Part shown: positions 10,298 through 19,241 of the stretch, one piece after another
How positions within the stretch are numbered: position 1 is the stretch's first letter
Layout of the letters: each line of letters starts with the position of its first letter
The notes under the pieces: generated by a model
Told to the model about the DNA's origin: nothing
The model's input: the letters and a program-made list of their open reading frames with translations, nothing else
Databases searched by the model: none
Translations under genes and position numbers: made by a program
Assembly: GCF_000717275.1 (NCBI RefSeq)
Contig: NZ_JNYV01000009.1
Location: 1-64,000 of the forward strand
Origin: Kitasatospora arboriphila
GTDB lineage: Bacteria; Actinomycetota; Actinomycetes; Mycobacteriales; Mycobacteriaceae
Length of the DNA: 64,000 bases
Reading direction: 5' to 3'

Positions 10298-11785
10298 CTA
10301 CGCGGGGAACTTGTCCTCCGAGTACGTCAGCGAGAACGGGGCAGGCGTGGAGGCGTGGAACCGGGGTTCCTGGGTCAGCTCCGCCAACTGGTTGCCGAGA
10401 CCCGAGATGAAGGTCGCCACGTTCGTAGAAGCCACATCGGTGGCCGGGTAACGAGCCGAGATGTTCAGCCCCTCGGGCGTCCTGGAGATCCAGAGGTAGA
10501 CCTCGTCCCCGGAATAGGCCGCGCTGCGTAGCGTGTGCGCGCGCCACCGCACCCAATCGTGCGCGCCCGGAACGAATCGCACGTCGAGGTAGGACACCAC
10601 GAATCGCGCAACCGCCCGGTTCTCGAGCAACTCGGCCACCCGCGGGTACGGGTAGCGAGACAAGTCCTTGCGTTCGGCAATTGCCGCCGCGGCGGCGGAC
10701 ATGCAGTCGGCGAACGATTGTGCGCAGGCGACGTCGATCTCGACCGGAATGATGCCCACGTACCAGCCGACCGACTCGGCATACTGCGACTCGTGGCGGG
10801 TGTGCACCGGCATCGTGAAACGCAGGGTGTTCATGCCGGTGAGTTCGCGGGTCGTGGTCGCAAGTGCGGCAAGGACGGCCGATTGTAGTGTGAATCCGAG
10901 TCGTCTGCAGTGTGCGTTCACCACCGCGGCAGTCTCGTTCGACAGAAGCCATGACGACGTGCCCGCCTGTGGCCGGTCCGCGATGTCGCAGTCGGTGACG
11001 TGTGGTGCGCCTACGGCCTCGACGGGCAGCGGGAAGGCCGGGAACGCGCCGGTGCCGACGTCCAGGAAACGGTCCCATGCTCGTACCGCCACATGATCGG
11101 TGGTGAGGCATCCTCCGGCGAGCCGGTCGGTGACACTGAAGTCGATGTGGCTGCCGATCTGCGGCAACTGATGCTCTGCCCCGCGCAACTCGTACGCGTA
11201 CAAAAGCTGTATTTCATTGATGGACAACAACATCGAATAGGCGTCCATCACCGAATGGTCGGCCGCGAACACCAGGACGAACCCGTCTGGAGGCAGGGCG
11301 CCTTCGACCTCGGTGATGGAAGCCACGAGACAGTGTGGCCACCGCAGTGCCGAGATCCGCGAATCGAACAGGCCTGTGAGGTGGTCGTGGATTTTCGATG
11401 CGTCGATGGGCCCCGCCACACGTGGTCGCATGTCGAGAACGCATCCGGCATTGGTGAGCCTGGTCATCGAGACGGCACCCGTCGTGTCGACCCCGGCGGC
11501 CACCGTGGTCCGGAGGGCTTCGTGCCGGAGCATCCAGCTTCGCAGGGTGCGGGCGAGTACCCGTTCGTCGTAGCGCTCGTGAACTTCGAAAACGCCTCCC
11601 AGCCAAGATGATTCGGCAATCTCAAGCGTCTCGCAGGTCAACCCCCGGACCACGTGGTGTTCGTGGACATAGGTCAGCGGCCGATTGTCGACCGCCCAGC
11701 ACTCGCCGTCACCCTCGGTGCTCGGAGTCCATTCGGTCACCCGCCCGGACGGTAGGTGGTAATCAGCCAGTTCAGTGAATTCCAT
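10298..11785 (-). CDS. PapA-family acyltransferase 4
   Basis: 495 aa. H177-D181 (ADHSVMDAYS) keeps the catalytic His and Asp, with Ala in place of the usual Gly. The start region VTEWTPSTEGDGECWAVD closely parallels acyltransferase 1, and both have the LRSxxYSxxEVYxW block near the C-terminus, so copies 1 and 4 look like the closest pair. ATG at 11785 has no strong ribosome-binding site. First gene of the leftward papA operon; a 564-bp gap separates it from the divergent DrrA-like gene. Confidence 0.87.
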   Translation of the reverse strand: MEFTELADYHLPSGRVTEWTPSTEGDGECWAVDNRPLTYVHEHHVVRGLTCETLEIAESSWLGGVFEVHERYDERVLARTLRSWMLRHEALRTTVAAGVDTTGAVSMTRLTNAGCVLDMRPRVAGPIDASKIHDHLTGLFDSRISALRWPHCLVASITEVEGALPPDGFVLVFAADHSVMDAYSMLLSINEIQLLYAYELRGAEHQLPQIGSHIDFSVTDRLAGGCLTTDHVAVRAWDRFLDVGTGAFPAFPLPVEAVGAPHVTDCDIADRPQAGTSSWLLSNETAAVVNAHCRRLGFTLQSAVLAALATTTRELTGMNTLRFTMPVHTRHESQYAESVGWYVGIIPVEIDVACAQSFADCMSAAAAAIAERKDLSRYPYPRVAELLENRAVARFVVSYLDVRFVPGAHDWVRWRAHTLRSAAYSGDEVYLWISRTPEGLNISARYPATDVASTNVATFISGLGNQLAELTQEPRFHASTPAPFSLTYSEDKFPA

Positions 11786-12349
11786 GTTGCAGTATCCGAT
11801 TCGGGATGATCACGCACGACAGGGGAACCCGCGGGAAGTGGGGGGAGGTGGGCGACGCCGCACTGCGCCGGATGCGCGGGAGTATTCGCTGCGCTCCTCA
11901 ACACTAGGACCGGATATGGGTCTTTGCCTCGGCAAAAGGACGTGGTGTTCGTCACGCAGGCCCGAAGTTCCTGCCATTCGTTTTGCTGCCAGGTGTCGCT
12001 GGTGTGTCGTGCTTGTGAAATACACTGCTGGACAGGGGTTTATCGACGCCAGAGAATTCGACGATGATGCAAGCGCGCGCCACGGCAGCGGTTGCCACGC
12101 AGTGTTCGACAGGGCTATGTTCGACACAGGCGGGTACGCATCGCAGCCATACTCGTCCTTCAGGTCCAGCTGGGTGGTACGGCGGCTCGATGCTGCGCCG
12201 GAACGGATTTCGGGAACGGATGTTCCGCCGATCTGTTCGTCCGCACCGGTGACGCCGGACATCGGCTAAACAGGTTGTCTGTGAACGTGATCGTCGTGAT
12301 GCTTCAACAGTCGTGATGCACCAACAACTGTCAGATGAGGGAGATCGAT
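11786..12349. promoter_or_regulatory. 564-bp divergent control region of the lipid block
   Basis: Lies between papA copy 4 (leftward) and the DrrA-like gene (rightward). No open frame here looks like a known protein. Visible elements are: two GGAACGGAT copies (12200-12208 and 12213-12221), the second running into GTTCC to make an inverted repeat; two direct repeats TCGTGATGC at 12294 and 12311; and a TACACT box at 12021. These are plausible operator and promoter parts for both arms of the cluster. No regulator gene is adjacent. Confidence 0.5.
12200..12226. promoter_or_regulatory. Candidate operator: repeated GGAACGGAT with inverted GTTCC
   Basis: GGAACGGAT occurs twice 13 bp apart, and the second copy is followed directly by GTTCC, giving GGAAC-GGAT-GTTCC. 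It sits 124 bp upstream of the DrrA-like start. The arrangement suits a dimeric repressor or activator; the identity of the protein is not visible. Confidence 0.4.
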
Positions 12350-13348
12350 ATGGCAGTCGGTTCTGGTCTGGCCATCGAGGCAACCGGTCTGAAGAAGAGT
12401 TTCGGCGATTTCCATGCGGTCGACGGCGTCGATCTGGCGGTGCCGGCCGGGACGGTCTACGCAGTGCTGGGTCCGAACGGTGCGGGCAAGACCACCACCG
12501 TTCGGATGCTTGCGACCTTGCTGCGGCCAGATGAGGGGCGGGCGCAGGTGTTCGGATTCGACGTCGTCCGACAGGCCAACGCGGTCCGGTCGCTGATCGG
12601 GGTCACCGGACAATATGCGTCGGTGGACGAGGATCTGACCGCCGCGGAGAACCTGAACATCTTCTGTCGACTCCTGGGTTTGTCGAAGACCCAGTCCACA
12701 AACAAGACCGACGAGATGCTCGCCGAGTTCGGTCTCCAGGATGCTGCCGACCGTACGCTCAAACACTTCTCCGGCGGCATGCGACGGAGACTCGACCTGG
12801 CGGCAAGCCTCATCTCGAGGCCGCCGCTCATCTTCCTCGACGAACCGACCACCGGATTGGACCCCCGCACGCGGGCTCAGATGTGGTCGACTATTCGGGA
12901 ACTCGTCTCCGGAGGGTCCACCGTCTTGCTCACCACCCAATATCTCGAGGAGGCCGACCAGCTGGCCGACCGTATCGCGGTCATCGACAACGGTCGCCTC
13001 GTCGCCGATGGCACAGCCGACGACCTCAAAGCCGCGGTCGGCACCTCCACCTTGATGCTCCATCTGATCGATGCGGCAACGGCTTCGGACGCTGCTCGGA
13101 TCGCGGGCGCCATCACCCACTCGGAGGTGAGCATCGCCGGTGCGGCCGTGGCAGTGCCCGTCACCGACATGGAGCCTGTGCCCGAGGTGCTCTTCGCCCT
13201 GCGCGCGGCAGGGATCGGTGTGCGTGAGATGACCGTACAGCGGCCGAGCCTTGATGAGGTCTTTTTCGCGATCACCGGGAATCAACAGACAGAAGGCTCG
13301 GACCGCGGCCGACAAGCGATACCGGACCAGGGGAAGGACGCGGCCTGA
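12350..13348 (+). CDS. DrrA-like ABC exporter ATPase
   Basis: 332 aa. Walker A GPNGAGKTT, signature FSGGMRRRLDLA, Walker B LIFLDEPTTGLD and the DrrA-type C-terminal segment ending in SLDEVFFAITG. DrrA-type ATPases with an ABC-2 membrane partner export daunorubicin in Streptomyces and phthiocerol lipids in mycobacteria (DrrABC). ATG 12350 follows a GAGGGAGA site; the open frame continues a few codons upstream. Its stop overlaps the permease start (TGATG). Placed beside six acyltransferases and three glycosyltransferases, the likely cargo is the glycolipid they make; this is inference. Confidence 0.9.
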   Translation: MAVGSGLAIEATGLKKSFGDFHAVDGVDLAVPAGTVYAVLGPNGAGKTTTVRMLATLLRPDEGRAQVFGFDVVRQANAVRSLIGVTGQYASVDEDLTAAENLNIFCRLLGLSKTQSTNKTDEMLAEFGLQDAADRTLKHFSGGMRRRLDLAASLISRPPLIFLDEPTTGLDPRTRAQMWSTIRELVSGGSTVLLTTQYLEEADQLADRIAVIDNGRLVADGTADDLKAAVGTSTLMLHLIDAATASDAARIAGAITHSEVSIAGAAVAVPVTDMEPVPEVLFALRAAGIGVREMTVQRPSLDEVFFAITGNQQTEGSDRGRQAIPDQGKDAA

Positions 13349-14205
13349 TGGGGCTGGAGACATCCACTCGCGGCACGATCTGCGTCGAGGGATATGACCC
13401 GAAGGTCGCGGCACTGTTGGCCGATCGGGTGGTCGCCCACCATGTGTCGGTCTCCGAGTCGGTGTCCCAGGCACTGACGATGGCCCGTCGTGGTCTGCTC
13501 AAACTCAAACACAACCCACAGCAGTTGTTCGACGTCGTTGTGCTGCCGATCGTCCTGACGGTGCTCTTCTCCAGCATCTTCGGCGGTGCCATTGCCGGAG
13601 ACGTACCCGCCTACCTGCCGATCTTGATCCCAGGAGTGCTGGTGCAGGTCGCGGTGGCGGCATCGGTCACCACCGGCGTGCAATTACGGGAGGACCTCGA
13701 CAAAGGCGTCTTCGACCGCTTCAAATCCCTACCCATCGCCCGTATCTCACCACTGGCCGGATCACTGCTCGCGGATGTCGTGCGATATGTCATCGCCACC
13801 GGGGTGACCGTGCTCGTGGGGCTCGCAATGGGATACCGGCCGGGCAGCATCGCGGGACTGCTGGCCGGATGTGTGCTGGTGATCGTCGTCGCATTCGCAC
13901 TCAGTTGGATCTTTGCGCTGTTGGGGGTGTTGATGAACAAGGCGTCCACGGTTCAAGGGGTCTCGATGCTGGTGCTGATGCCGCTGACGTTTGTGTCCAA
14001 CGCTCTTGTGCCGGTGGATACCCTGCCCGGGTGGATGCGGGCGTTCGCGTCGGTCAATCCGGTCTCACACTTGGTCTCGGCAGTTCGTGAACTGGCGGTC
14101 GACGGGCACTTCGGCCCGGAGATCGCATGGTCGCTGGCCGGGGCATTCATCGTGTTGATGGTCTTCGCCCCGCTGACCCTGCGCGTCTACATGGTGAAAA
14201 CCTGA
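13348..14205 (+). CDS. DrrB/C-like ABC-2 permease
   Basis: 285 aa. About six membrane segments, with the ABC-2 landmark LREDLDKGVFDRFKSLPIAR between the second and third and LMPLTFVSNALVPVDTLPGWM in the C-terminal half. Partner of the preceding ATPase; the start overlaps its stop by one base. Only one permease gene is present, whereas mycobacterial Drr systems have two (DrrB and DrrC), so this one may form a homodimer. Ends 60 bp before the convergent GT2 gene. Confidence 0.9.
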   Translation: MGLETSTRGTICVEGYDPKVAALLADRVVAHHVSVSESVSQALTMARRGLLKLKHNPQQLFDVVVLPIVLTVLFSSIFGGAIAGDVPAYLPILIPGVLVQVAVAASVTTGVQLREDLDKGVFDRFKSLPIARISPLAGSLLADVVRYVIATGVTVLVGLAMGYRPGSIAGLLAGCVLVIVVAFALSWIFALLGVLMNKASTVQGVSMLVLMPLTFVSNALVPVDTLPGWMRAFASVNPVSHLVSAVRELAVDGHFGPEIAWSLAGAFIVLMVFAPLTLRVYMVKT

Positions 14206-14265
14206 GCGTCCGTGGGCGTTCAGGACGGTAATGGACCGCGGACGGCAAGGGGCCGCGGCTGCCGA

Positions 14266-15141
14266 TCACGGTGCGATTCGATCGGTGACCGGTCGTAGCA
14301 GATGCTTTGCGGCGAAGGTGTCCGACTCTTTGTCGTAGGTCCGGATGACCAGCAGTCGGCCGGCGTGGAGGAGGGTCACACAGGGCAGGTAGACCACCAC
14401 GGCCGCCGCGGCGAACCCATAACGCTTGTGTAGCAACAGGGTACGTGGCAGGTAGCTCATGTATCGGACAAAAGCCGGGATGCTCGACTCCATCCGTCGT
14501 GGTGAGACCCCGACGGTGATGTCGGGCAGGAAGGCGTTCCTGCCGCCGACCGCCTGCACACACAGCCCGGTGTCCACATCTTCGAAGACGTCTCGGCGCA
14601 TGCTCACCAGATCGCGTACCAGGTACCAGGTCTCGCGCCGGACCACCATGTTCGAGCCGTACAGAACGGGTACGTCTTTCACCGTATGTCGGCGTCGGCG
14701 ACGGCCGCGGAGTGGGTCGAAACGGTTCTTGAGGCGTTCGACAGCGTCACCGTACGGCAGTCCGTACGCCTCGCCCCGACCGCAGAGTGCTGCCCATCGC
14801 TGTTCGGTGTCGTGTTGCAGGAACTCCACGACGGTGCGTGCCCAGTGAGGCGGTGTGATCGTGTCCGAATCGATCCGCGCGATCGCGTCCCCGGTTGCTG
14901 TGTCCAGTCCGGTGTTTCGTGCGTACACCAGACCCTGCTGCGGTTCCGAGATCAGGGAGATCTCGGGGATCTGCTTCGCGTACGACAACACGATGTCGAC
15001 GGTCTTGTCGGTGGAGTTGTTGTCCACCACGATGATTTCGCGGATGAAGTCGAGCTGGCCGATCAGGCTGTCGAGGCATGGTCCGATCGCTTCCTCTTCG
15101 TTGTACGCCGGCACGACAACGGACAGGATCTTCGAGTTCAT
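14266..15141 (-). CDS. Family 2 glycosyltransferase
   Basis: 291 aa. GT-A fold: SVVVPAYNEEEAIGPC at the N-terminus, the metal-binding DSD in ARIDSDT, and the acceptor-side region ending DVFEDVDTGLC. A hydrophobic stretch near the C-terminus (AAAAVVVYLPCVTLLHAG) suggests membrane association. The start overlaps the preceding GT1 gene as ATGA (15138-15141), so the two are translated together. Donor and acceptor sugars cannot be told from sequence. It may build or extend the sugar part of the glycolipid with the two GT1 enzymes. Confidence 0.85.
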   Translation of the reverse strand: MNSKILSVVVPAYNEEEAIGPCLDSLIGQLDFIREIIVVDNNSTDKTVDIVLSYAKQIPEISLISEPQQGLVYARNTGLDTATGDAIARIDSDTITPPHWARTVVEFLQHDTEQRWAALCGRGEAYGLPYGDAVERLKNRFDPLRGRRRRRHTVKDVPVLYGSNMVVRRETWYLVRDLVSMRRDVFEDVDTGLCVQAVGGRNAFLPDITVGVSPRRMESSIPAFVRYMSYLPRTLLLHKRYGFAAAAVVVYLPCVTLLHAGRLLVIRTYDKESDTFAAKHLLRPVTDRIAP

Positions 15142-16415
15142 CTGGCTCCTCTGTTCGGCAGGCGCGGGGTGACGGTTTCCTCGACGATCGTGATCGCTGA
15201 AGCAACCGCGCACTCAGGCTTGATCATCGAGGTGGCCGTGGCTCGGGCAACTGCGCGGCGGCCCGGTTCGATGAGGACGCTGACCAAGGACGTCAGCTTG
15301 TCGGAGTCGATGCGGGAGATCGGCGTGGACACCCCGACACCCAACCGGGTGAGTTGTCGTCCCCACATGGGCTGGTCTGCCCCGAACCAGCAGATGCCGG
15401 TGGGCAATCCGGCGCGCAGAGAAGCCGCAGTCGAACCCGCTCCACCGTGATGGACCGCTGCAGTACACCGAGGAAGCACTGTCTTGTGATCGATGGTGGA
15501 CGTCACGAAGAAGCGGTCGTCGGCGGAGTCGATGGAGAGATGGCTGCCCCCGGTGACGAGCAGGACACGTAACCCCAGTCGTTCGGCGGTCGCGACGATC
15601 GCGTGCTCGATGATGCTGGGGTCCCCGATCTTCATGCTGCCGAAGCCGACATAGAGCGGCGCCGGGCCGGCATCGAGCCAGTCGACGAGAGAGCGATGTG
15701 TCAAGTCGCTCTGCAGTTTTGGCCAAGAAGGCAGGTACTCCAGGAAGCCCACAAGAGGACGACTCCGCCCCCATTCGTCGCCGAGGCCGGGGAACAGGAG
15801 CGGATCGTAGGCCTGCAGTTCAGGCACGCCCTGCCCGGTGATGCGCGATGCGGCCGGAGTGTTCGCGCGGCCGAGCCGCAGCTCGCGGCGCAGCTCGTTC
15901 TCGGTGGATGCGCTCGTGTGCCAGAGTATGCGCTCGAGGATCGTCCAGCTGTGCGCCGTGATCGAGGGCGGTAGCCAAGGGAGCGGGGAGACCACCGAGT
16001 TCTTGCGCATAGGGCAGTAGTGCACTGGCAGATACGGAATGCCTAAAGACTCGGCGACATTGAGGATGCGCTCCTGGCCCGCACTGCCGCCGATGATCAC
16101 ATCGGCACCCTGTCCCAGTGCGCGTAGATCATGCTGTAACCGACTTCCGCCGCGCAGCGTGATCTCGGACACGGCTCGAAGGCGTTTCACGGGATTTGAT
16201 GATTTGAGGTCTCTGGTCACGAGATCAGATCCGAGGAGTTCGTCGGTGTCGATACCGCATGGCTGGGTGGCGAGGCCGGAATCGGCCGCCCAAGAGACCA
16301 GATTGGGTGGAACGGCCAGGGTCACCTCGTGATCTCGGCGTGCGAGTACAGAACCCAGTGCCATCGCCGGCTGCACGTCACCCCGGCTGCCGTTGCAGGA
16401 CAGAACAATTTTCAT
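15138..16415 (-). CDS. GPL-type glycosyltransferase A (GT1/UGT-like)
   Basis: 425 aa. N-terminus MKIVLSCNGSRGDVQPAMAL and the C-terminal donor loop HHGGAGSTAASLRAGLP...DQPMWGRQL are those of MGT/Gtf enzymes that add rhamnose or 6-deoxytalose to mycobacterial glycopeptidolipids (Gtf1, Gtf2, RtfA). ATG 16415 has GAGGAGG nearby and matches the family start; the frame is open but not homologous further upstream. Divergent from glycosyltransferase B. The substrate here is unknown, because no lipopeptide or polyketide synthase gene is in the window. Confidence 0.88.
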   Translation of the reverse strand: MKIVLSCNGSRGDVQPAMALGSVLARRDHEVTLAVPPNLVSWAADSGLATQPCGIDTDELLGSDLVTRDLKSSNPVKRLRAVSEITLRGGSRLQHDLRALGQGADVIIGGSAGQERILNVAESLGIPYLPVHYCPMRKNSVVSPLPWLPPSITAHSWTILERILWHTSASTENELRRELRLGRANTPAASRITGQGVPELQAYDPLLFPGLGDEWGRSRPLVGFLEYLPSWPKLQSDLTHRSLVDWLDAGPAPLYVGFGSMKIGDPSIIEHAIVATAERLGLRVLLVTGGSHLSIDSADDRFFVTSTIDHKTVLPRCTAAVHHGGAGSTAASLRAGLPTGICWFGADQPMWGRQLTRLGVGVSTPISRIDSDKLTSLVSVLIEPGRRAVARATATSMIKPECAVASAITIVEETVTPRLPNRGAR

Positions 16416-16583
16416 GGTCCTCCTCGTCCGCACAGTATCGGGGGGCGGTGTGGGTTCGGCAAATCGTAAGAGCGAGGCAGACTTACCGTGCTCGGCAGAT
16501 GATGTGACGCCGGTCTTCTGACGCTGCGCAAGCGTTGCCGCTGCCCTACGATCGGTATGCATGCAACTGATGCGGAGTGGGAC
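16416..16583. promoter_or_regulatory. Divergent promoter between the two GT1 genes
   Basis: TACGAT boxes occur on both strands: 16547-16552 for the rightward gene and 16463-16468 (reverse) for the leftward gene. A second leftward box, TACTGT, lies at 16432-16437. The rightward TACGAT would place transcription start near 16558-16560, giving a short leader with GGAG at 16574 and the GTG at 16584. Confidence 0.45.
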
Positions 16584-17867
16584 GTGAAGCTACTGTTCGC
16601 GTTCAGTGGCACGCGCGGTGACATCCAGCCCGCGGCCGTGATCGGTGCCGAGTTGCAGCGTCGTGGTCATGTTGTCACTTTTGCTGCACCACCCAATCTG
16701 GTCGAGTTCGCTGCCGGGTTCGGGGTGGATGTTGTCCCGTTCGGTTACGACACCCGTGAGCACATGAAGTCCGAGCTGGTGCGCACTCGGGTGCGGTCGG
16801 GTGGACCGGTCGCACGACTCAAGGCATTCAACGAGTTACGTGATGTCGGTTGGGTGGAGATGATCGACACGATGATCGAGTTGAGTGAAGGGGCCGACGC
16901 GATCGTCACCGGGTTCACCACCGAACAAGTCGCTTTGCTGTTCGCCGAACACCATGGCATAGCACTCATTTCGTTGCACCACGCGCCGGTGCGGTCGAAC
17001 TCGTACTTCTCACCGTTTCCTGGAGCGCCGCTCTCCTTGGCGCCGCTGGTCAACCGGGTCAGCTGGAAGATGGTCGACGCCGCGCTCTGGGGCCTGACCC
17101 GCAAGCGGGAGAACCGAGAGCGTGCGCGTATGGGTATGGCGAGCGCGGGCAGCGACCTACCGAGTCGGATGACGAGGTACGGGGCACGAGAGATACAGGC
17201 GTACGACCCGCTGTTCTGTGCGGACCTCGCCGAGGAGTGGGGTTCCGCCCGGCCGATGGTGGGTTTTGTCGGTCTGGGGGACAGCGCCTGCGGATGGTCG
17301 GAAGATGCTGAGGGACTACGGGATTGGATTGCCGTTGGCACACCACCGATCTATTTCGGGTTCGGGAGCATGCCGGTGGAGGATCCCGGCGCATTGGTCA
17401 CGGCGATCGGACGGGCGTGCCGAGGCGTGGGTGAGCGCGCCGTGGTCAGTGCCGGGTGGAACGACTTCGACGTGAGCTCCGACGACACCGTGCGCATCGT
17501 CGGACAGGTCGACCACCGGACTGTGTTGCCCGCGTGTAGGGCGGTGGTCCACCACGGAGGAGCTGGGACCACATCGGCCGCGCTGCGTGCGGCGAAACCT
17601 GCTGTGGTCTGCTCGGTGGGTTCGGATCAGCCGTTCTGGGGAGCTCAACTCGAGCGTCTCGGAGTCGGTGTCTCGATGACGCTGTCGCAGTTGGATGCGC
17701 ACTCGCTCGAGGACCGGCTTCGTACGGTCCTCGATCCGGAGTACACCAGGCGCGCGAACGCAGTGGCCGCACAACTCATCTCGCCGGAGAAGGCAGCGGC
17801 GGCTGCCGCTGATCTGATCGAGGCATCGGTCGCCGACTGGTCGCCGGCCGTGGTGACGAGCCGATGA
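16584..17867 (+). CDS. GPL-type glycosyltransferase B (GT1/UGT-like)
   Basis: 427 aa. Same family as glycosyltransferase A: KLLFAFSGTRGDIQPAAVIG at the start and HHGGAGTTSAALRAAKP...DQPFWGAQL in the donor site. GTG 16584 is preferred because GGAG lies six bases upstream and homology starts with it; an in-frame ATG at 16557 would add nine residues. Its stop overlaps the next gene as ATGA. First gene of a rightward set of three with the two HxxxDG acyltransferases, so a sugar is probably added and then acylated. Confidence 0.88.
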   Translation: MKLLFAFSGTRGDIQPAAVIGAELQRRGHVVTFAAPPNLVEFAAGFGVDVVPFGYDTREHMKSELVRTRVRSGGPVARLKAFNELRDVGWVEMIDTMIELSEGADAIVTGFTTEQVALLFAEHHGIALISLHHAPVRSNSYFSPFPGAPLSLAPLVNRVSWKMVDAALWGLTRKRENRERARMGMASAGSDLPSRMTRYGAREIQAYDPLFCADLAEEWGSARPMVGFVGLGDSACGWSEDAEGLRDWIAVGTPPIYFGFGSMPVEDPGALVTAIGRACRGVGERAVVSAGWNDFDVSSDDTVRIVGQVDHRTVLPACRAVVHHGGAGTTSAALRAAKPAVVCSVGSDQPFWGAQLERLGVGVSMTLSQLDAHSLEDRLRTVLDPEYTRRANAVAAQLISPEKAAAAAADLIEASVADWSPAVVTSR

Positions 17868-19204
17868 CTCGTACGCGCCGGCTCGAGGCCGGGGACTTCA
17901 CGTACTGGTTTCTCCACCGGGAACTCGGTTGGTCCGTGGTGCTGCAGCTCGTCTGGACATTTGACCGGCCGCCGGGCCGGGAGGCTCTGACCGCGATCAA
18001 CAAGAACCTGGCAGCAAGCCCGCTGAACCGACTCGTGGCCGTCTCCGGGTTGCCCGGTGTCCGGCCGCGATGGGTGCGGGCGGATACGCACCCCGATCTG
18101 ATCATCGATCTCACGCCCATCGACTCGGATCTGGTGGGGGCTTGGGCGGACTCCGAACTCGAATCGGTGCCACTCGACCCGCTGACGGGGCCGCCGTGGC
18201 AGCTACGTGGGGTGTTCACCCAACAGGGCGGATTCGCTTTGTCGCTGACCGCTCTTCACCTTGTCACGGACGGACAGAACATGGTCGGTGCGGCTGTCGA
18301 CGCGTTCACTGACCGCAGGCCAGAACCGTTGTGCTCAGGGATATCTGCCGTCGGTCCGCCGCGGCAACTGATCGGCGACGGCGTGGACCTGCTGTCCGAC
18401 ATCGGTTCGGCCATCGGGGGAGTGGTGCGCGCAGCTGCGGCCGGCGGTGCGTCGATGTTCGACAAGCGCGGGGCGATCGACCGAACGCCGCGCCTGCCCA
18501 TGCACGAACGTGCGCCCCGTGCGCACGTCTCCTGGTCGACGGTGAGTGTCGACTCCGACGTGTGGACGAAAGTCGCTGCCGAGCACGGCGGTACGCCCAA
18601 CTCGCTGTTCATCGCCGTGATCTCCGGAGTGTTGCGTTCGAGCGGGTGTGCCCCACTCGGTGTCCCGATCAAGGTGGGCATTCCCGTCAGTCAGCGGACA
18701 GACGGCGACGACCGGGCGAACGCGACCGCGGGTGTGTCGGTGACACTCATCGACGAACCTGTTCGCGGTGGGACGTTGCGTCACATCCGGCGACAGTGCA
18801 AGGCCGCGTTCACCGCCCTGGGGGCCGGTCGTCGACCCGCCATGATCCATCTTCAGCCGCTGATGTGGTTGTTGCCCTCGTCGCTGATCATCAAGGCGGT
18901 GAGCAGTGGGGATGGGATGCCCGACGCGGTGGCCTCGAATCTCGGAGTGTTCACGCCAGAGCTCACCGAAGTGGGCGGGGTGGCGGCGTCAGGGGTTGCC
19001 TTCCGGGGGATCGCGCAGGGAGTGGACGCGGCACTGCCGTACCGTTTCGGCGACGGCGTGCAGTCGTGGCTACTCGAATATGGCGGAACCACAACCTTTT
19101 CCGTTGCGGCGTTCGACGAGATGCACATCGCCGACAGCGCAGAACTGGGCCGCTTTCTCGCAGAAGAACTTCGGGCGTGGGGCGTGCCGTTTCGGCTGTG
19201 GTGA
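17864..19204 (+). CDS. HxxxDG acyltransferase 5 (WS/DGAT or PapA5-like)
   Basis: 446 aa. Condensation-superfamily protein with H132-D136-G137 (LHLVTDGQ), shorter and clearly different from the four PapA genes. GVPIKVGIPVSQRTDGDDRANATAGVSV and SNLGVF resemble wax-ester-synthase/DGAT-like or PapA5-like enzymes, which transfer acyl groups from CoA or carrier protein. ATGA overlap with glycosyltransferase B and a close paralogue next. Both paralogues end in a Trp-rich tail (AWGVPFRLW here). The acyl acceptor is likely the product of the coupled glycosyltransferase; this is inference. Confidence 0.75.
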   Translation: MTRTRRLEAGDFTYWFLHRELGWSVVLQLVWTFDRPPGREALTAINKNLAASPLNRLVAVSGLPGVRPRWVRADTHPDLIIDLTPIDSDLVGAWADSELESVPLDPLTGPPWQLRGVFTQQGGFALSLTALHLVTDGQNMVGAAVDAFTDRRPEPLCSGISAVGPPRQLIGDGVDLLSDIGSAIGGVVRAAAAGGASMFDKRGAIDRTPRLPMHERAPRAHVSWSTVSVDSDVWTKVAAEHGGTPNSLFIAVISGVLRSSGCAPLGVPIKVGIPVSQRTDGDDRANATAGVSVTLIDEPVRGGTLRHIRRQCKAAFTALGAGRRPAMIHLQPLMWLLPSSLIIKAVSSGDGMPDAVASNLGVFTPELTEVGGVAASGVAFRGIAQGVDAALPYRFGDGVQSWLLEYGGTTTFSVAAFDEMHIADSAELGRFLAEELRAWGVPFRLW

Positions 19205-19241
19205 CAAAGCACATGTTCCAGGACAACGAGAGGGCGTGACA

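Noticed and set aside
11775..12269. Plus-strand open frame in the gap before the DrrA-like gene
   Set aside because: No family resemblance, no ribosome-binding site, and it overlaps the papA start; treated as a control region.
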